From NCBI RefSeq assembly GCF_020819595.1, contig NZ_JAJHNP010000022.1, positions 62,001 to 126,000 of the forward strand: 64,000 nt of DNA, in the 5' to 3' direction. Positions within the stretch are counted from its first letter, which is position 1, and each line of letters opens with the position of its first letter. Below are positions 15,795 through 23,691 of this stretch, in pieces. The stretch is from Streptomyces barringtoniae. GTDB lineage: Bacteria; Actinomycetota; Actinomycetes; Streptomycetales; Streptomycetaceae. The translations under genes were made by a program, and so were the position numbers. The notes below the pieces were generated by a model that had not been told where the DNA came from, ran no database searches, and saw nothing but the letters and a program-made list of their open reading frames with translations.

Positions 15795-18356
15795 CTACTC
15801 GCCGGGGTGGGCGAGTTCGAGGTCGTGGCCGTCGACCCCGGTGCCGGACACGGTCAGGGCCGTCGCCACCGGCGGGTAACCCGTCGCGATGACCGTGTAC
15901 TCACCGCTGTCCAGGTCGGTGAAGGCGTACGCCCCGTCCGAGCCGGTGGTGGCGGTGCCGACCACGTTGCCCGCCTGGTCGACGAGCGTCACGCGGGCGT
16001 CGGCCAGCGGACCGTGCGGGGCCCTGACGACACCCTGGAGGCGGGCACCGGCGTCCAGATCGATCTCGATCCGGGTCAGGCCGGTGGCGCCGATCTCGAC
16101 GGGCACGGCGCGCGGCCGGAACCCGCTCGCGTTGACCGCCAGGGTCACCGTGCCGGGCACCAGGTCGGTGAAGGCGAAGTCGCCCTGCTCCCCGGTGCCG
16201 GCGGTGGCCAGCAGGTCGCCGCGCACGTCGGTGACGATCACCATGGCGTCCTTGACCGGCAGCGCGCTCCCGGCGGCCCGGACCACACCGGTCAGCCCGC
16301 TGGTGCCGCTGAGCAGGATGTCGTACGACACCGGCTCCTCGCCCACCACGACGGTGGAGGCCTGCGGCTGGTAGCCGTCGGCGGAGGCGATCAGGACGTA
16401 CGAGCCCGTGCCGGGGGCGTCGACTGAGTAGGAGCCGTCGGCCTGGGCGACCGCGCGGCCCAGCTGGCGGCCGGACAGCGAGATCAGGGTGATCGCGGCC
16501 TGCGGGACCGGGGCGCTCTCGGCGCCGCGGACGAAGCCGTGCACCGGGGTGCCGCCGCCCGCGCCCGGGCCGGGCTCGGCGATGGTCGCGACGGCGGTCG
16601 CCACCGGCTGGGCGGCGGTGGCCGCGGCCGGGGCCTCGGCGGAGGTGCCGGACACGACGGGCGTGGCCCAGCCGGGCACCTTCTGCGGGGCGGGTTCCTG
16701 CACGGTGTTCTCCACAAGGTTCTCGACGGGAGCGGTGGTTTCCGCGACCGCCCCGGCCTTCTGCTGCGCGGCCTGGGCCAGCGCGCCGGTCGTCCGCAGC
16801 GGGACCTCCTTGATGAACAGCACCGTGATGAGCGCGATCAGGGCGAAGGGGGCCGCGTAGAGGAAGACGTCCGCGATGCCGTGGCCGTAGGCGCCCTCAA
16901 GCCAGTTGCGCACCGGCGTGGGCAGCTTGTTCATGTCGGGCAGGTCGCCGCCGCCCACGGCCTTGGCGGCGGCCATCCGCGCCTTCGGGCTGAGGTCGGT
17001 GATGCTGTCCTTGGCGTAGTGCGTGATCCGCTCGGACATCACCGAGCCGAGCACGCCGACGCCGACCGCACCGCCCAGGGAGCGGAAGAAGCTCACCACG
17101 GAGGAGGCGGCGCCCAGGTCCGCCGGGGCGACCTGGTTCTGCGTGGACAGGACCAGGTTCTGCATCATCATGCCGACGCCGATGCCCAGGAGCGCCATGT
17201 AGATCGACAGCTCCCAGTAGGGGGTGTCGTAGCGCATCAGGCCGAGCAGGGCCAGGCCCGCCGTGAGGGAGACGCCGCCGGCGACCAGCCAGCCCTTCCA
17301 GCGGCCGGTGCTGGTGATGAACCGGCCGGAGACCATGGACGCGACGAACAGACCGCCGATCATCGGGATGGTCATGACGCCGGACATGGTCGGCGACTTG
17401 TCGCGGGCCAGCTGGAAGTACTGCGAGAAGAAGACGGTGCCCGAGTACATGCCGACACCGACGAACAGCGAGGCCAGCGAGGCCAGCGAGATGGTGCGGT
17501 TGCGGAACAGGCGCAGCGGGATGATCGGCTCGGAGGCCCGGGTCTCGGTGAACACGAACAGCAGCGCCAGCGCGATCGTGCCGCCCACCATCGTGTACGT
17601 CTGCCAGGACAGCCAGTCGTACTTGTCGTTGGCGAAGGTGACCCAGATCAGCAGCAGCGAGGCGGCGGCGGTGATGAAGAAGGCGCCGGTCCAGTCGACC
17701 TTGACCTTCCGCTTGGAGACCGGCAGGTGCAGCGTCTTCTGCAGCACGACCAGCGCGATCAGCGCGAAGGGGATACCGACGTACAGGCAGTAGCGCCAGC
17801 CGAGCCAGGAGGTGTCGGTGATGACACCGCCGAGCAGCGGGCCGCCGACGGTGGCCACGGCGAAGGTGGCGCCGGTGTAGCCCGAGTACCGGCCGCGCTC
17901 CCGGGGGGAGATCATCGCGGCCATGATGACCTGCACCAGGGCGGACAGACCGCCGGCGCCGAGGCCCTGGATGACACGCGCGCTGATCAGCATCGCCGGG
18001 TTCTGCGCGAGACCGGCGACGACCGAGCCCGCGACATAGATGACCAGGGATATCTGGACGAGGGCCTTCTTGCTGACCAGGTCGGCGAGCTTGCCCCACA
18101 GCGGCACGGAGGCCGTCATGGACAGCAGCGCCGCGGTGACGACCCAGGTGTAGGCGGACTGGCCGCCGCCGAGGTCCTTGATGATCGTCGGCAGTGCGTT
18201 GGTGACGATCGTCGAGGAGAGGATGGCGGCGAACAGGCCCAGAAGCAGGCCGGACAGCGCCTCCATGATCTGCCGGTGTGTCATGGGGGCGTGCTCCGCG
18301 GAGCCTCCCCCGTGCTTGGCGTGAGCCCGCACACCGGCTGGTGTGGTCGTTGCCAT
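15795..18356 (-). CDS. DHA2-family MFS exporter fused to three C-terminal beta-sandwich repeats
   Basis: 853 residues, nearly twice the usual exporter length. Residues about 25-525 are a 14-helix DHA2 transporter (EALSGLLLGLFAAILSSTIVTNALPTI; motif A 'LWGKLADLVSKKALV'; helix-5 'GPLLGGVITD'). After an Ala/Pro linker (about 530-605) come three carboxypeptidase-regulatory-like domains of about 80 residues, opening near 610 (TPVHGFVRGAESAPVPQAAI), 690 (SGLTGVVRAAGSALPVKDAM) and 775 (ARLQGVVRAPHGPLADARV). With an even helix number the tail should face the cytosol. The start has AAGGAAG upstream and lies 13 bases after the MarR gene, so the two form an operon. Role of the tail unknown. Confidence 0.85.
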   Translation of the reverse strand: MATTTPAGVRAHAKHGGGSAEHAPMTHRQIMEALSGLLLGLFAAILSSTIVTNALPTIIKDLGGGQSAYTWVVTAALLSMTASVPLWGKLADLVSKKALVQISLVIYVAGSVVAGLAQNPAMLISARVIQGLGAGGLSALVQVIMAAMISPRERGRYSGYTGATFAVATVGGPLLGGVITDTSWLGWRYCLYVGIPFALIALVVLQKTLHLPVSKRKVKVDWTGAFFITAAASLLLIWVTFANDKYDWLSWQTYTMVGGTIALALLFVFTETRASEPIIPLRLFRNRTISLASLASLFVGVGMYSGTVFFSQYFQLARDKSPTMSGVMTIPMIGGLFVASMVSGRFITSTGRWKGWLVAGGVSLTAGLALLGLMRYDTPYWELSIYMALLGIGVGMMMQNLVLSTQNQVAPADLGAASSVVSFFRSLGGAVGVGVLGSVMSERITHYAKDSITDLSPKARMAAAKAVGGGDLPDMNKLPTPVRNWLEGAYGHGIADVFLYAAPFALIALITVLFIKEVPLRTTGALAQAAQQKAGAVAETTAPVENLVENTVQEPAPQKVPGWATPVVSGTSAEAPAAATAAQPVATAVATIAEPGPGAGGGTPVHGFVRGAESAPVPQAAITLISLSGRQLGRAVAQADGSYSVDAPGTGSYVLIASADGYQPQASTVVVGEEPVSYDILLSGTSGLTGVVRAAGSALPVKDAMVIVTDVRGDLLATAGTGEQGDFAFTDLVPGTVTLAVNASGFRPRAVPVEIGATGLTRIEIDLDAGARLQGVVRAPHGPLADARVTLVDQAGNVVGTATTGSDGAYAFTDLDSGEYTVIATGYPPVATALTVSGTGVDGHDLELAHPGE

Positions 18357-18369
18357 GGGCTTCCTTCTC

Positions 18370-18876
18370 TTACGTGCTTGCGGGTGTACGGGTGGTCTCT
18401 TCGACTACGGGAGCGGGCACGGAGGCCGGGTGCCGGAACTGGGTGGCCCGGCAGTCTCCGAAGGACTCGCGCAGGCGGTTCATCAGCCGGATCAGCTGGG
18501 CCACCTCGTCGTCGGTCCAGTCGGCGAGCCGCTCGGCCAGCAGATGCGTGGTCCGCCGGGACAGCTCGTGCAGCTGCTCCAGGCCCGCGGGCGTCAGGCG
18601 CAGGATGCGCGAGCGCTTGTCCGCCGGGTCCGGGTGCCGCTCGATCCAGCCGCGCGCGGCGACGTGCGCGACGTGCCGGCTGGTGACCGACATGTCGACG
18701 GCGAGCAGCTCCGCGAGCTTGCTCATGCGCATGTCTCCGTGGCGGCCGAGCAGGGTCAGCACGGCGGCCGAGCCGGCCGGGCAGTGGGGCGGCAGCATCC
18801 GACCCAGGTCCCGTTTCACGGCTCCGACGGCGCTGAGCTGACGCGCCAGCTCCTCGAACTGCGCCTGCTCGGCCAT
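18370..18876 (-). CDS. MarR-family regulator of the adjacent exporter
   Basis: 168 residues. Winged helix at about 40-110: 'AAVLTLLGRHGDMRMSKLAELLAVDMSVTSRHVAHVAARGWIERHPDPADKRSRILRLTPAG', with the conserved D-P-x-D-K-R-S wing. ATG at 18874-18876 follows GGGAGGTG; upstream in-frame starts are not used. It opens a two-gene operon with the fused MFS exporter. Immediately upstream are two TTGC-N5-GCAA palindromes, candidate self-binding sites. MarR/exporter operons are typically induced by the exported compound, which is unknown here. Confidence 0.88.
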   Translation of the reverse strand: MAEQAQFEELARQLSAVGAVKRDLGRMLPPHCPAGSAAVLTLLGRHGDMRMSKLAELLAVDMSVTSRHVAHVAARGWIERHPDPADKRSRILRLTPAGLEQLHELSRRTTHLLAERLADWTDDEVAQLIRLMNRLRESFGDCRATQFRHPASVPAPVVEETTRTPAST

Positions 18877-18892
18877 CACACCTCCCGAATTC

Positions 18893-18977
18893 GTTGCTTG
18901 AGGCAACCGTAACACCTGTTTGGTTGCTGCAGGCAAATAAACGGGAGTGCGGCAGAATAAAAACTTGGCAAAGGCAA
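18893..18977. promoter_or_regulatory. TTGC-N5-GCAA palindromes, candidate MarR operators
   Basis: GTTGCTTGAGGCAAC at 18893-18907 and GTTGCTGCAGGCAAA at 18923-18937 are centred 30 bp apart; a weaker copy, TTGGCAAAGGCAA, is at 18965-18977. All lie in the 100 bases upstream of the MarR start. Confidence 0.65.
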
Positions 18978-19083
18978 GTATTGCGACCGTAAACGTGCAG
19001 GTCGGTGCGGGTGAGGTGCCCCCGTCTGTCCCGGTGGCCCCCCACTTGGGCGGCCCGGCCCGTCTTCGCTAAGGTCTCGGGCC

Positions 19084-19281
19084 ATGGCTAACACCCAGGG
19101 CCCCCAGGGCAACTACGATCCCGCCGGCAACACCCAGATGTTCCGCGCGTTCGTCGACGAGGCCCCCCAGGGCCGCCAGCAGCAGGCCGCAACCTCCTCC
19201 GGCCCCCGCGTCGGCGTGATCATCGGTGTCATCGTGGCCCTGGCCGTGGTGGCCGGTGTCGCCTGGCTGGCGCTGAAGTAG
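19084..19281 (+). CDS. Small single-pass membrane protein
   Basis: 65 residues: a hydrophilic, Gln/Gly/Pro-rich N-terminal half (MANTQGPQGNYDPAGNTQMF...) and one C-terminal membrane helix (about 43-63, VGVIIGVIVALAVVAGVAWLAL) ending in Lys. This is a tail-anchored arrangement with the soluble part predicted in the cytosol. No family is recognised. The codon bias fits a real gene. It is divergent from the MarR gene region and convergent with the next lipoprotein gene. Confidence 0.65.
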   Translation: MANTQGPQGNYDPAGNTQMFRAFVDEAPQGRQQQAATSSGPRVGVIIGVIVALAVVAGVAWLALK

Positions 19282-19312
19282 GACCGGCCGAAGCAGGACC
19301 GGCTCCCGTCGA

Positions 19313-20071
19313 TCACTTCCACCGGACGGACACGTCCCGCGTCTCGAGGTGCATGCCGAGCGGCACGCGCCAGGCGTCGACGCACACCGTCCAGGTGTGG
19401 TCCTCGTGCGCGCCCGGCGCGATCGGCACGGGGAGGTCCACCGTCGAGTCGACCGTCCCCCAGTCGATGCCGAGCGCGCCGATGATGTGCGTCCCGAAGG
19501 TCACCGACCCCGAACGCACCGCCGTGCCCCCGGAGTTCCTGAAACCGACGGCCACCTTCTGGCACCAGCGCTGATCCACCGGCTCTGTCGTGGGGGCGCC
19601 CCAGGAGAGGACGGCGGGGGTGGGAGGCTTTCCCCGGCTGGGGGCCGGACTGGGGGTTGGGCCGGGCGAGGTGGCAGGCGGCGTCGTACGACTGTCCGTG
19701 CCGTCCGTGCCGTCCGTGCCGGGGGTGGCGGGGGAGCCGTCATCGCTGGGAGGGGCGAAGGTCTGCTGCGCGGTGTCCGGGCTGCCCGAGGTGTCGGCGC
19801 CGGTGCCGACACCGCCCGAAGTCTCCACCCCACCAGGGGAGTTGCCGCCGCTCCCGCCTGTGCTGCCGCCTCCGTCGAGCGGAACCAGCGTCACGGACCC
19901 CGTCGGCCCGACCGGGGCCGGCCCGCGCTGTCCCGAGCCGACCGCGACATACCCGCCGCCCAGGCCATGGCCCCCGCACGCGGCCAGTACCCCGCCCAGG
20001 ACGACGACGGCCGCCGACGCTGCCGTAACGGCGCCTCGGCGGCCACGTGTCCATGTCGTCGTACGAAGCAT
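19313..20071 (-). CDS. Secreted lipoprotein with disordered linker and conserved C-terminal domain
   Basis: 252 residues. Basic N-region and hydrophobic core lead to a lipobox LAAC with lipidated Cys32. Residues about 35-150 are a low-complexity Gly/Ser/Thr/Pro/Asp linker (repeats such as GTDGTDGTD and TSPGPTPSPAPS) that would span the wall. The last 100 residues (LSWGAPTTEPVDQRWCQKVAVGFRNSGGTAVRSGSVTFGTHIIGALGIDWGT...) look like a compact beta-rich domain with two Cys. Function unknown. It precedes the sigma-factor pair but is separated from sigN by the 75-base gap to its stop. Confidence 0.72.
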   Translation of the reverse strand: MLRTTTWTRGRRGAVTAASAAVVVLGGVLAACGGHGLGGGYVAVGSGQRGPAPVGPTGSVTLVPLDGGGSTGGSGGNSPGGVETSGGVGTGADTSGSPDTAQQTFAPPSDDGSPATPGTDGTDGTDSRTTPPATSPGPTPSPAPSRGKPPTPAVLSWGAPTTEPVDQRWCQKVAVGFRNSGGTAVRSGSVTFGTHIIGALGIDWGTVDSTVDLPVPIAPGAHEDHTWTVCVDAWRVPLGMHLETRDVSVRWK

Positions 20072-20145
20072 CGGGCCATGGTGACTGACGTACCGTCAGA
20101 TAGGAACCCCCGGGCGGGCGCTCCGTCCGCACGGCCCGCGGAGCG

Positions 20146-21084
20146 CTAGTCCGAGATCAGGCCCTCCCGCAGCTGTGCCAGCGTCCGGGTGAGCAGGCGC
20201 GAGACGTGCATCTGGGAGATGCCGACCTCCTCGCCGATCTGTGACTGGGTCATGTTGGCGAAGAAACGGAGCATGATGATCCGGCGCTCCCGGGGCGGGA
20301 GTTTGGCCAGCAGGGGCTTGAGGGACTCGCGGTACTCCACGCCCTCCAGCGCCGTGTCCTCGTAGCCGAGCCGGTCGGCGAGCGAGCCCTCGCCGCCGTC
20401 GTCCTCGGGGGCCGGGGAGTCCAGCGAGGAGGCGGTGTAGGCGTTGCCGACCGCGAGGCCGTCGACCACGTCCTCCTCGGAGACGCCGAGCACGGCGGCC
20501 AGCTCGGTCACCGTCGGGGAGCGGTCCAGCTTCTGGGACAGCTCGTCGCTGGCCTTGGTGAGGGCCAGGCGCAGCTCCTGCAGGCGGCGCGGGACGCGGA
20601 CCGACCAGGACGTGTCCCGGAAGAACCGCTTGATCTCGCCGACCACCGTCGGCATCGCGAACGTCGGGAACTCCACGCCCCGTTCGCAGTCGAAGCGGTC
20701 GATCGCCTTGATCAGGCCGATGGTGCCGACCTGGACGATGTCCTCCATCGGCTCGTTGCGGGAGCGGAAGCGCGCGGCCGCGTAGCGGACCAGCGGCAGG
20801 TTCAGCTCGATCAGGGTGTCCCGGACGTAGGCGCGCTCGGGGCTGTTCTCGTCGAGTGCGGCGAGCCGCAGGAACAGGGAACGGGACAGGGTGCGGGTGT
20901 CGATGTCTCCCGAGGCCGGCGGGGCCGGGAGGTCGGCGGCCGCCGGGGCGGGCGGGGCCGGCACGGCGTCGAGGGCCGTGGCGCCCTCGATGCCGGCAAG
21001 GACGTCGAGAGCGTCGAGCTCCTTGGGTGCTGCCTCGCTCGTCGCGGGCGTCAGCACCTTCGAGCTGCCCTGTTCTGCGGACAT
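20146..21084 (-). CDS. sigN: SigB/SigF-type (group 3) RNA polymerase sigma factor, probably SigN
   Basis: 312 residues. An Ala/Pro-rich N-terminus (to about 70) precedes region 2 ('LPLVRYAAARFRSRNEPMEDIVQVGTIGLIKAIDRFDCERGVEFPTFAMPTVVGEIKRFFRDTSWSVRVPRRLQEL'), region 3, and region 4 ('LLAKLPPRERRIIMLRFFANMTQSQIGEEVGISQMHVSRLLTRTL'). This is the Streptomyces stress/development class related to Bacillus SigB and SigF. The symbol follows gene order (sigN beside sigF in S. coelicolor); the class is certain, the symbol less so. ATG 21084 has GGGGGTGG upstream. No anti-sigma gene is adjacent. Confidence 0.75.
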   Translation of the reverse strand: MSAEQGSSKVLTPATSEAAPKELDALDVLAGIEGATALDAVPAPPAPAAADLPAPPASGDIDTRTLSRSLFLRLAALDENSPERAYVRDTLIELNLPLVRYAAARFRSRNEPMEDIVQVGTIGLIKAIDRFDCERGVEFPTFAMPTVVGEIKRFFRDTSWSVRVPRRLQELRLALTKASDELSQKLDRSPTVTELAAVLGVSEEDVVDGLAVGNAYTASSLDSPAPEDDGGEGSLADRLGYEDTALEGVEYRESLKPLLAKLPPRERRIIMLRFFANMTQSQIGEEVGISQMHVSRLLTRTLAQLREGLISD

Positions 21085-21196
21085 GCCACCCCCTTTGGGT
21101 CGCGGGACGGTCGTGGCGGCGCCGTTCTTGCGAGCAGCGCAGCCTTCACCTGAATACCGGCGCCGAAGGCCCGGCAAACGCGTCTCCCGCAGAATG

Positions 21197-21238
21197 TCAC
21201 ATGTCGGCAACACGCTGTAGTGACATGTCGACATGTGA
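21197..21238. promoter_or_regulatory. ACATGTCG repeats upstream of sigN
   Basis: ACATGTCGGCA (21199-21209) and ACATGTCGACA (21223-21233) are direct copies 24 bp apart; the second is part of the perfect palindrome ACATGTCGACATGT (21223-21236). They lie 115-155 bases upstream of the sigN start. A binding protein is not known to me. Confidence 0.45.
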
Positions 21239-21411
21239 GAAGTGAATCGGCCCTGGAAAGACGGGGTCTGACGCGGTTTCGGAATCCAACTGTCGGCATC
21301 TGCGCTGGTGAGCGATTCGCTCTCCATGGTGATGCATCGATCGGGTTTGCGATGCAGGCGGTGATCCCGGGTGTGCTTCCGTGCGCCCGCTGTGCTCCGC
21401 CTCGAGCGCTT

Positions 21412-22281
21412 CTATGCGTCGATGCGATTCGCTGAGCGCAGCCGCTGGAAGCTGCGGGCGAGCAGGCGGGAGACGTGCATCTGGGAGACGCCGAGTTCCG
21501 CGCTGATCTGCGACTGGGTGAGATTGCTGTAGTAGCGCAGCAGAAGGATTCGCTGTTCGCGCTCGGGGAGTTGGACGAGCAGATGCCGGACCAGGTCGCG
21601 GTGTTCGACGCCGTCCAGGGCCGGGTCCTCGTAGCCGATCCGGTCCAGCAGGCCGGGCAGCCCGTCGCCCTCCTGCGCGGCCTCCAGCGAGGTGGCGTGG
21701 TACGAGCGTCCCGCCTCGATGCAGCTCAGCACCTCCTCCTCGCTGATCCTGAGCCGCTCGGCGATCTCGGAGGTGGACGGGGAGCGGCCGTAGAGCGTGG
21801 TGAGGTCCTCGGTGGCGCTGTTGACCTGCACCCACAGCTCGTGCAGCCGGCGCGGTACGTGGACCGTGCGGACGTTGTCCCGGAAGTACCGCTTGATCTC
21901 GCCGACCACGGTCGGCATGGCGAAGGTCGGGAACTGCACACCCCGGTCCGGGTCGAACCGGTCGATGGCGTTGATCAGGCCGATGGTGCCGACCTGGACC
22001 ACGTCCTCCATCGGCTCGTTGCGGGAGCGGAAGCGGGCGGCCGCGTAGCGCACGAGCGGGAGGTTCGCCTCGATCAGCGCCCCGCGCACCCGGTGGTGCT
22101 CCGGCGTGCCCGGGGTGAGCTCCTTCAGTTCGGCGAACAGCACCTGGGTGAGGGCGCGGGTGTCGGCGCCGCGCCGCTTCTCGGGGGGCACGGGAGCGGG
22201 AGCGGGGGCGGGCGCGGCCGACTCCTCCTGGGGCGGCGCAGTACTGGCCGACACGGTCAACGCCACCTCTTCATCGCTCAA
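21412..22281 (-). CDS. sigF: Sporulation-type sigma factor SigF
   Basis: Up to 289 residues. Region 2 is nearly the same as in the neighbouring sigma factor (AARFRSRNEPMEDVVQVGTIGLINAIDRFD); region 4 is 'LLVQLPEREQRILLLRYYSNLTQSQISAELGVSQMHVSRLLARSF'. N-terminal Ala/Pro tract. In S. coelicolor SigF acts late in spore maturation. The longest frame starts with TTG at 22281, directly after an in-frame TGA, without a ribosome site; GTG at 22254 with AGAGGTGG upstream is a credible alternative. Tandem with sigN on the same strand, 327 bases apart, suggesting duplication with separate promoters. Confidence 0.8.
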   Translation of the reverse strand: MSDEEVALTVSASTAPPQEESAAPAPAPAPVPPEKRRGADTRALTQVLFAELKELTPGTPEHHRVRGALIEANLPLVRYAAARFRSRNEPMEDVVQVGTIGLINAIDRFDPDRGVQFPTFAMPTVVGEIKRYFRDNVRTVHVPRRLHELWVQVNSATEDLTTLYGRSPSTSEIAERLRISEEEVLSCIEAGRSYHATSLEAAQEGDGLPGLLDRIGYEDPALDGVEHRDLVRHLLVQLPEREQRILLLRYYSNLTQSQISAELGVSQMHVSRLLARSFQRLRSANRIDA

Positions 22282-22434
22282 TCATCGGTCAAAAGCGGTC
22301 ATAGCATCACAAGACATGTGCACGCTGTGCAAGCACCCAATAACGCCGTGTTGTGCGCAAACATGGACAAGTTGGGGCTTAAGACGCACGAAAGCCCCCA
22401 GCCGTTGCGGCGGGGGGCTCGGGGGCGGGAGCGG

Positions 22435-22728
22435 TCAGAATTCGTAGTCGGCGATCACCCACGTGGCGAACTCGCGCCACAGCGCGACGCCCGCCTGATG
22501 GGCTGGGTGCTCCAGATAGCGCTTGAGGGCGTCGGAGTCCTCGACCGCCGAGTTGATCGCGAAGTCGTAGGCGATCGGCCGGTCGCTGATGTTCCAGGCG
22601 CATTCCCAGAAGCGCACCTCCTCGATCTGGCCGCCGAGGGCCTCGAAGGCCTCCACGCCCGCCACGACCCGCGGATCGTCGCGCTCGACGCCCTCGTTGA
22701 GCTTGAACAGGACCAGGTGGCGGATCAT
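22435..22728 (-). CDS. Dabb-family (stress-responsive alpha/beta barrel) protein
   Basis: 97 residues matching the Dabb domain from end to end: 'MIRHLVLFKLNEGV', 'FEALGGQIEEVRFWECAWNISDRPIAYDFAINSAVEDSDALKRYLEHPAHQAGVALW', final strand 'WVIADYEF'. Dimeric proteins of this fold bind small hydrophobic ligands; some are cyclases or stress proteins. No catalytic role can be assigned. GAGGT lies before the ATG. The small membrane-protein gene upstream ends 10 bases away, so the two are probably co-transcribed. Confidence 0.88.
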   Translation of the reverse strand: MIRHLVLFKLNEGVERDDPRVVAGVEAFEALGGQIEEVRFWECAWNISDRPIAYDFAINSAVEDSDALKRYLEHPAHQAGVALWREFATWVIADYEF

Positions 22729-22738
22729 GGGGTGTACC

Positions 22739-22918
22739 TCAGCTCTTTCCTCCGTTGGCGACCCACGTCATGAAGTCGCCCACGGCCTTGGCCGCGTCCG
22801 ATATGCCCTCGAAGACTATCTGGACGTAGTGGGCGGCCTTGGGTGGGTCCGTGATGATCACGTACAGCGCGAAGACCACGAGCACGTATACGGCGATCTT
22901 CTTGGCATTCACCGCCAC
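22739..22918 (-). CDS. Small membrane-anchored protein
   Basis: About 59 residues from GTG 22918 (GGGGAGG five bases upstream); ATG 22972 is a longer alternative. One hydrophobic helix near the start (KKIAVYVLVVFALYVIIT) is followed by an amphipathic stretch 'PPKAAHYVQIVFEGISDAAKAVGDFMTWVANG'. Conserved-looking but without recognised function. An even longer frame continues upstream through tRNA-Ser(CGA) and cannot be real. It is followed at 10 bases by the Dabb gene. Confidence 0.6.
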   Translation of the reverse strand: MAVNAKKIAVYVLVVFALYVIITDPPKAAHYVQIVFEGISDAAKAVGDFMTWVANGGKS

Positions 22919-23038
22919 CGCGGCCTCCCCTGTCCGTGCGCCCCTGCTGCCGGCCGCGAGTGTAACCTTCATGCCTTTTTCCGGGACCAACGGCCCTCCG
23001 CGCGGGGTCTTTTGCCGGTTCCGTACCGACACGACACG

Positions 23039-23066
23039 AAGGGCCCCGTCTTTCGACGGGGCCCTT
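23039..23066 (-). terminator. Terminator of tRNA-Ser(CGA)
   Basis: Perfect hairpin AAGGGCCCCGTC / GACGGGGCCCTT with a 4-nt loop, seven bases past the tRNA 3' end on the minus strand. Confidence 0.85.
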
Positions 23067-23073
23067 CCTCGCG

Positions 23074-23158
23074 CGGTAGCGGAGGGATTTGAACCCTCGG
23101 TGACTTGCGCCACACTCGCTTTCGAGGCGAGCTCCTTCGGCCGCTCGGACACGCTACC
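23074..23158 (-). tRNA. tRNA-Ser(CGA)
   Basis: Class II tRNA of 85 nt. Acceptor GGTAGCG/CGCTACC, anticodon stem CTCGC/GCGAG with loop CTCGAAA giving anticodon CGA, long variable arm, T-loop GGTTCAAATCC. Confidence 0.94.
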
Positions 23159-23203
23159 GAGGGAGACCTTACAGCACGGATGGGCGTGCCCTGAAATCGG
23201 TAT

Positions 23204-23635
23204 TCACCGGTCTCGGAAGAACTCGGTGAGGACACGGGCGCACTCCGGCGCGAGAACGCCCTCGACGACCTCCGGACGGTGATTGAGCCGCCGGTCGCGG
23301 ATCACGTCCCACAGCGAGCCCGCCGCGCCCGCCTTGTCGTCACGGGCGCCGTAGACGACCCGGTCGAGGCGGGACTGGACGATCGCGCCCGCGCACATGG
23401 TGCACGGTTCTAGGGTGACCACGAGCGTGCAGCCGGCCAGCCGCCACTCCCCGAGCAGGGCGGCGGCCCGCCGGATCGAGAGGACCTCCGCGTGGGCCGT
23501 GGGATCGCCGGTGGCCTCGCGCTCGTTGTGCCCGACGGCGAGCACCGTCGCACCGTCCGGGGACAGCACGACGGCGCCGACGGGCACGTCCCCGCCCTGG
23601 ACGGCCCGTTCGGCCTCGGCCAGGGCGAGTCGCAT
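23204..23635 (-). CDS. tadA: tRNA-specific adenosine deaminase TadA
   Basis: 143 residues. Converts A34 to inosine in tRNA-Arg(ACG), a gene for which is present at 2177-2249. The zinc and catalytic motifs are complete: T-A-H-A-E-V (His ligand and general-acid Glu) and P-C-T-M-C (two Cys ligands), with 'VPVGAVVLSPDGATVLAVGHNERE' before them. ATG at 23633-23635 is the first usable start; the frame stays open upstream but through the neighbouring gene in another frame. It follows, 57 bases on, the gene for its associated protein, as usual in streptomycetes. Confidence 0.9.
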   Translation of the reverse strand: MRLALAEAERAVQGGDVPVGAVVLSPDGATVLAVGHNEREATGDPTAHAEVLSIRRAAALLGEWRLAGCTLVVTLEPCTMCAGAIVQSRLDRVVYGARDDKAGAAGSLWDVIRDRRLNHRPEVVEGVLAPECARVLTEFFRDR

Positions 23636-23691
23636 CGCGGCCCGCCAGCGGTCGCGTACCGGGTCCGGTGCGGCCGCCGGGTTCTGCGTGG

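Noticed and set aside
22739..23152. Longer version (137 residues) of the small membrane protein
   Set aside because: Its upstream part runs through the tRNA-Ser(CGA) gene and its terminator.
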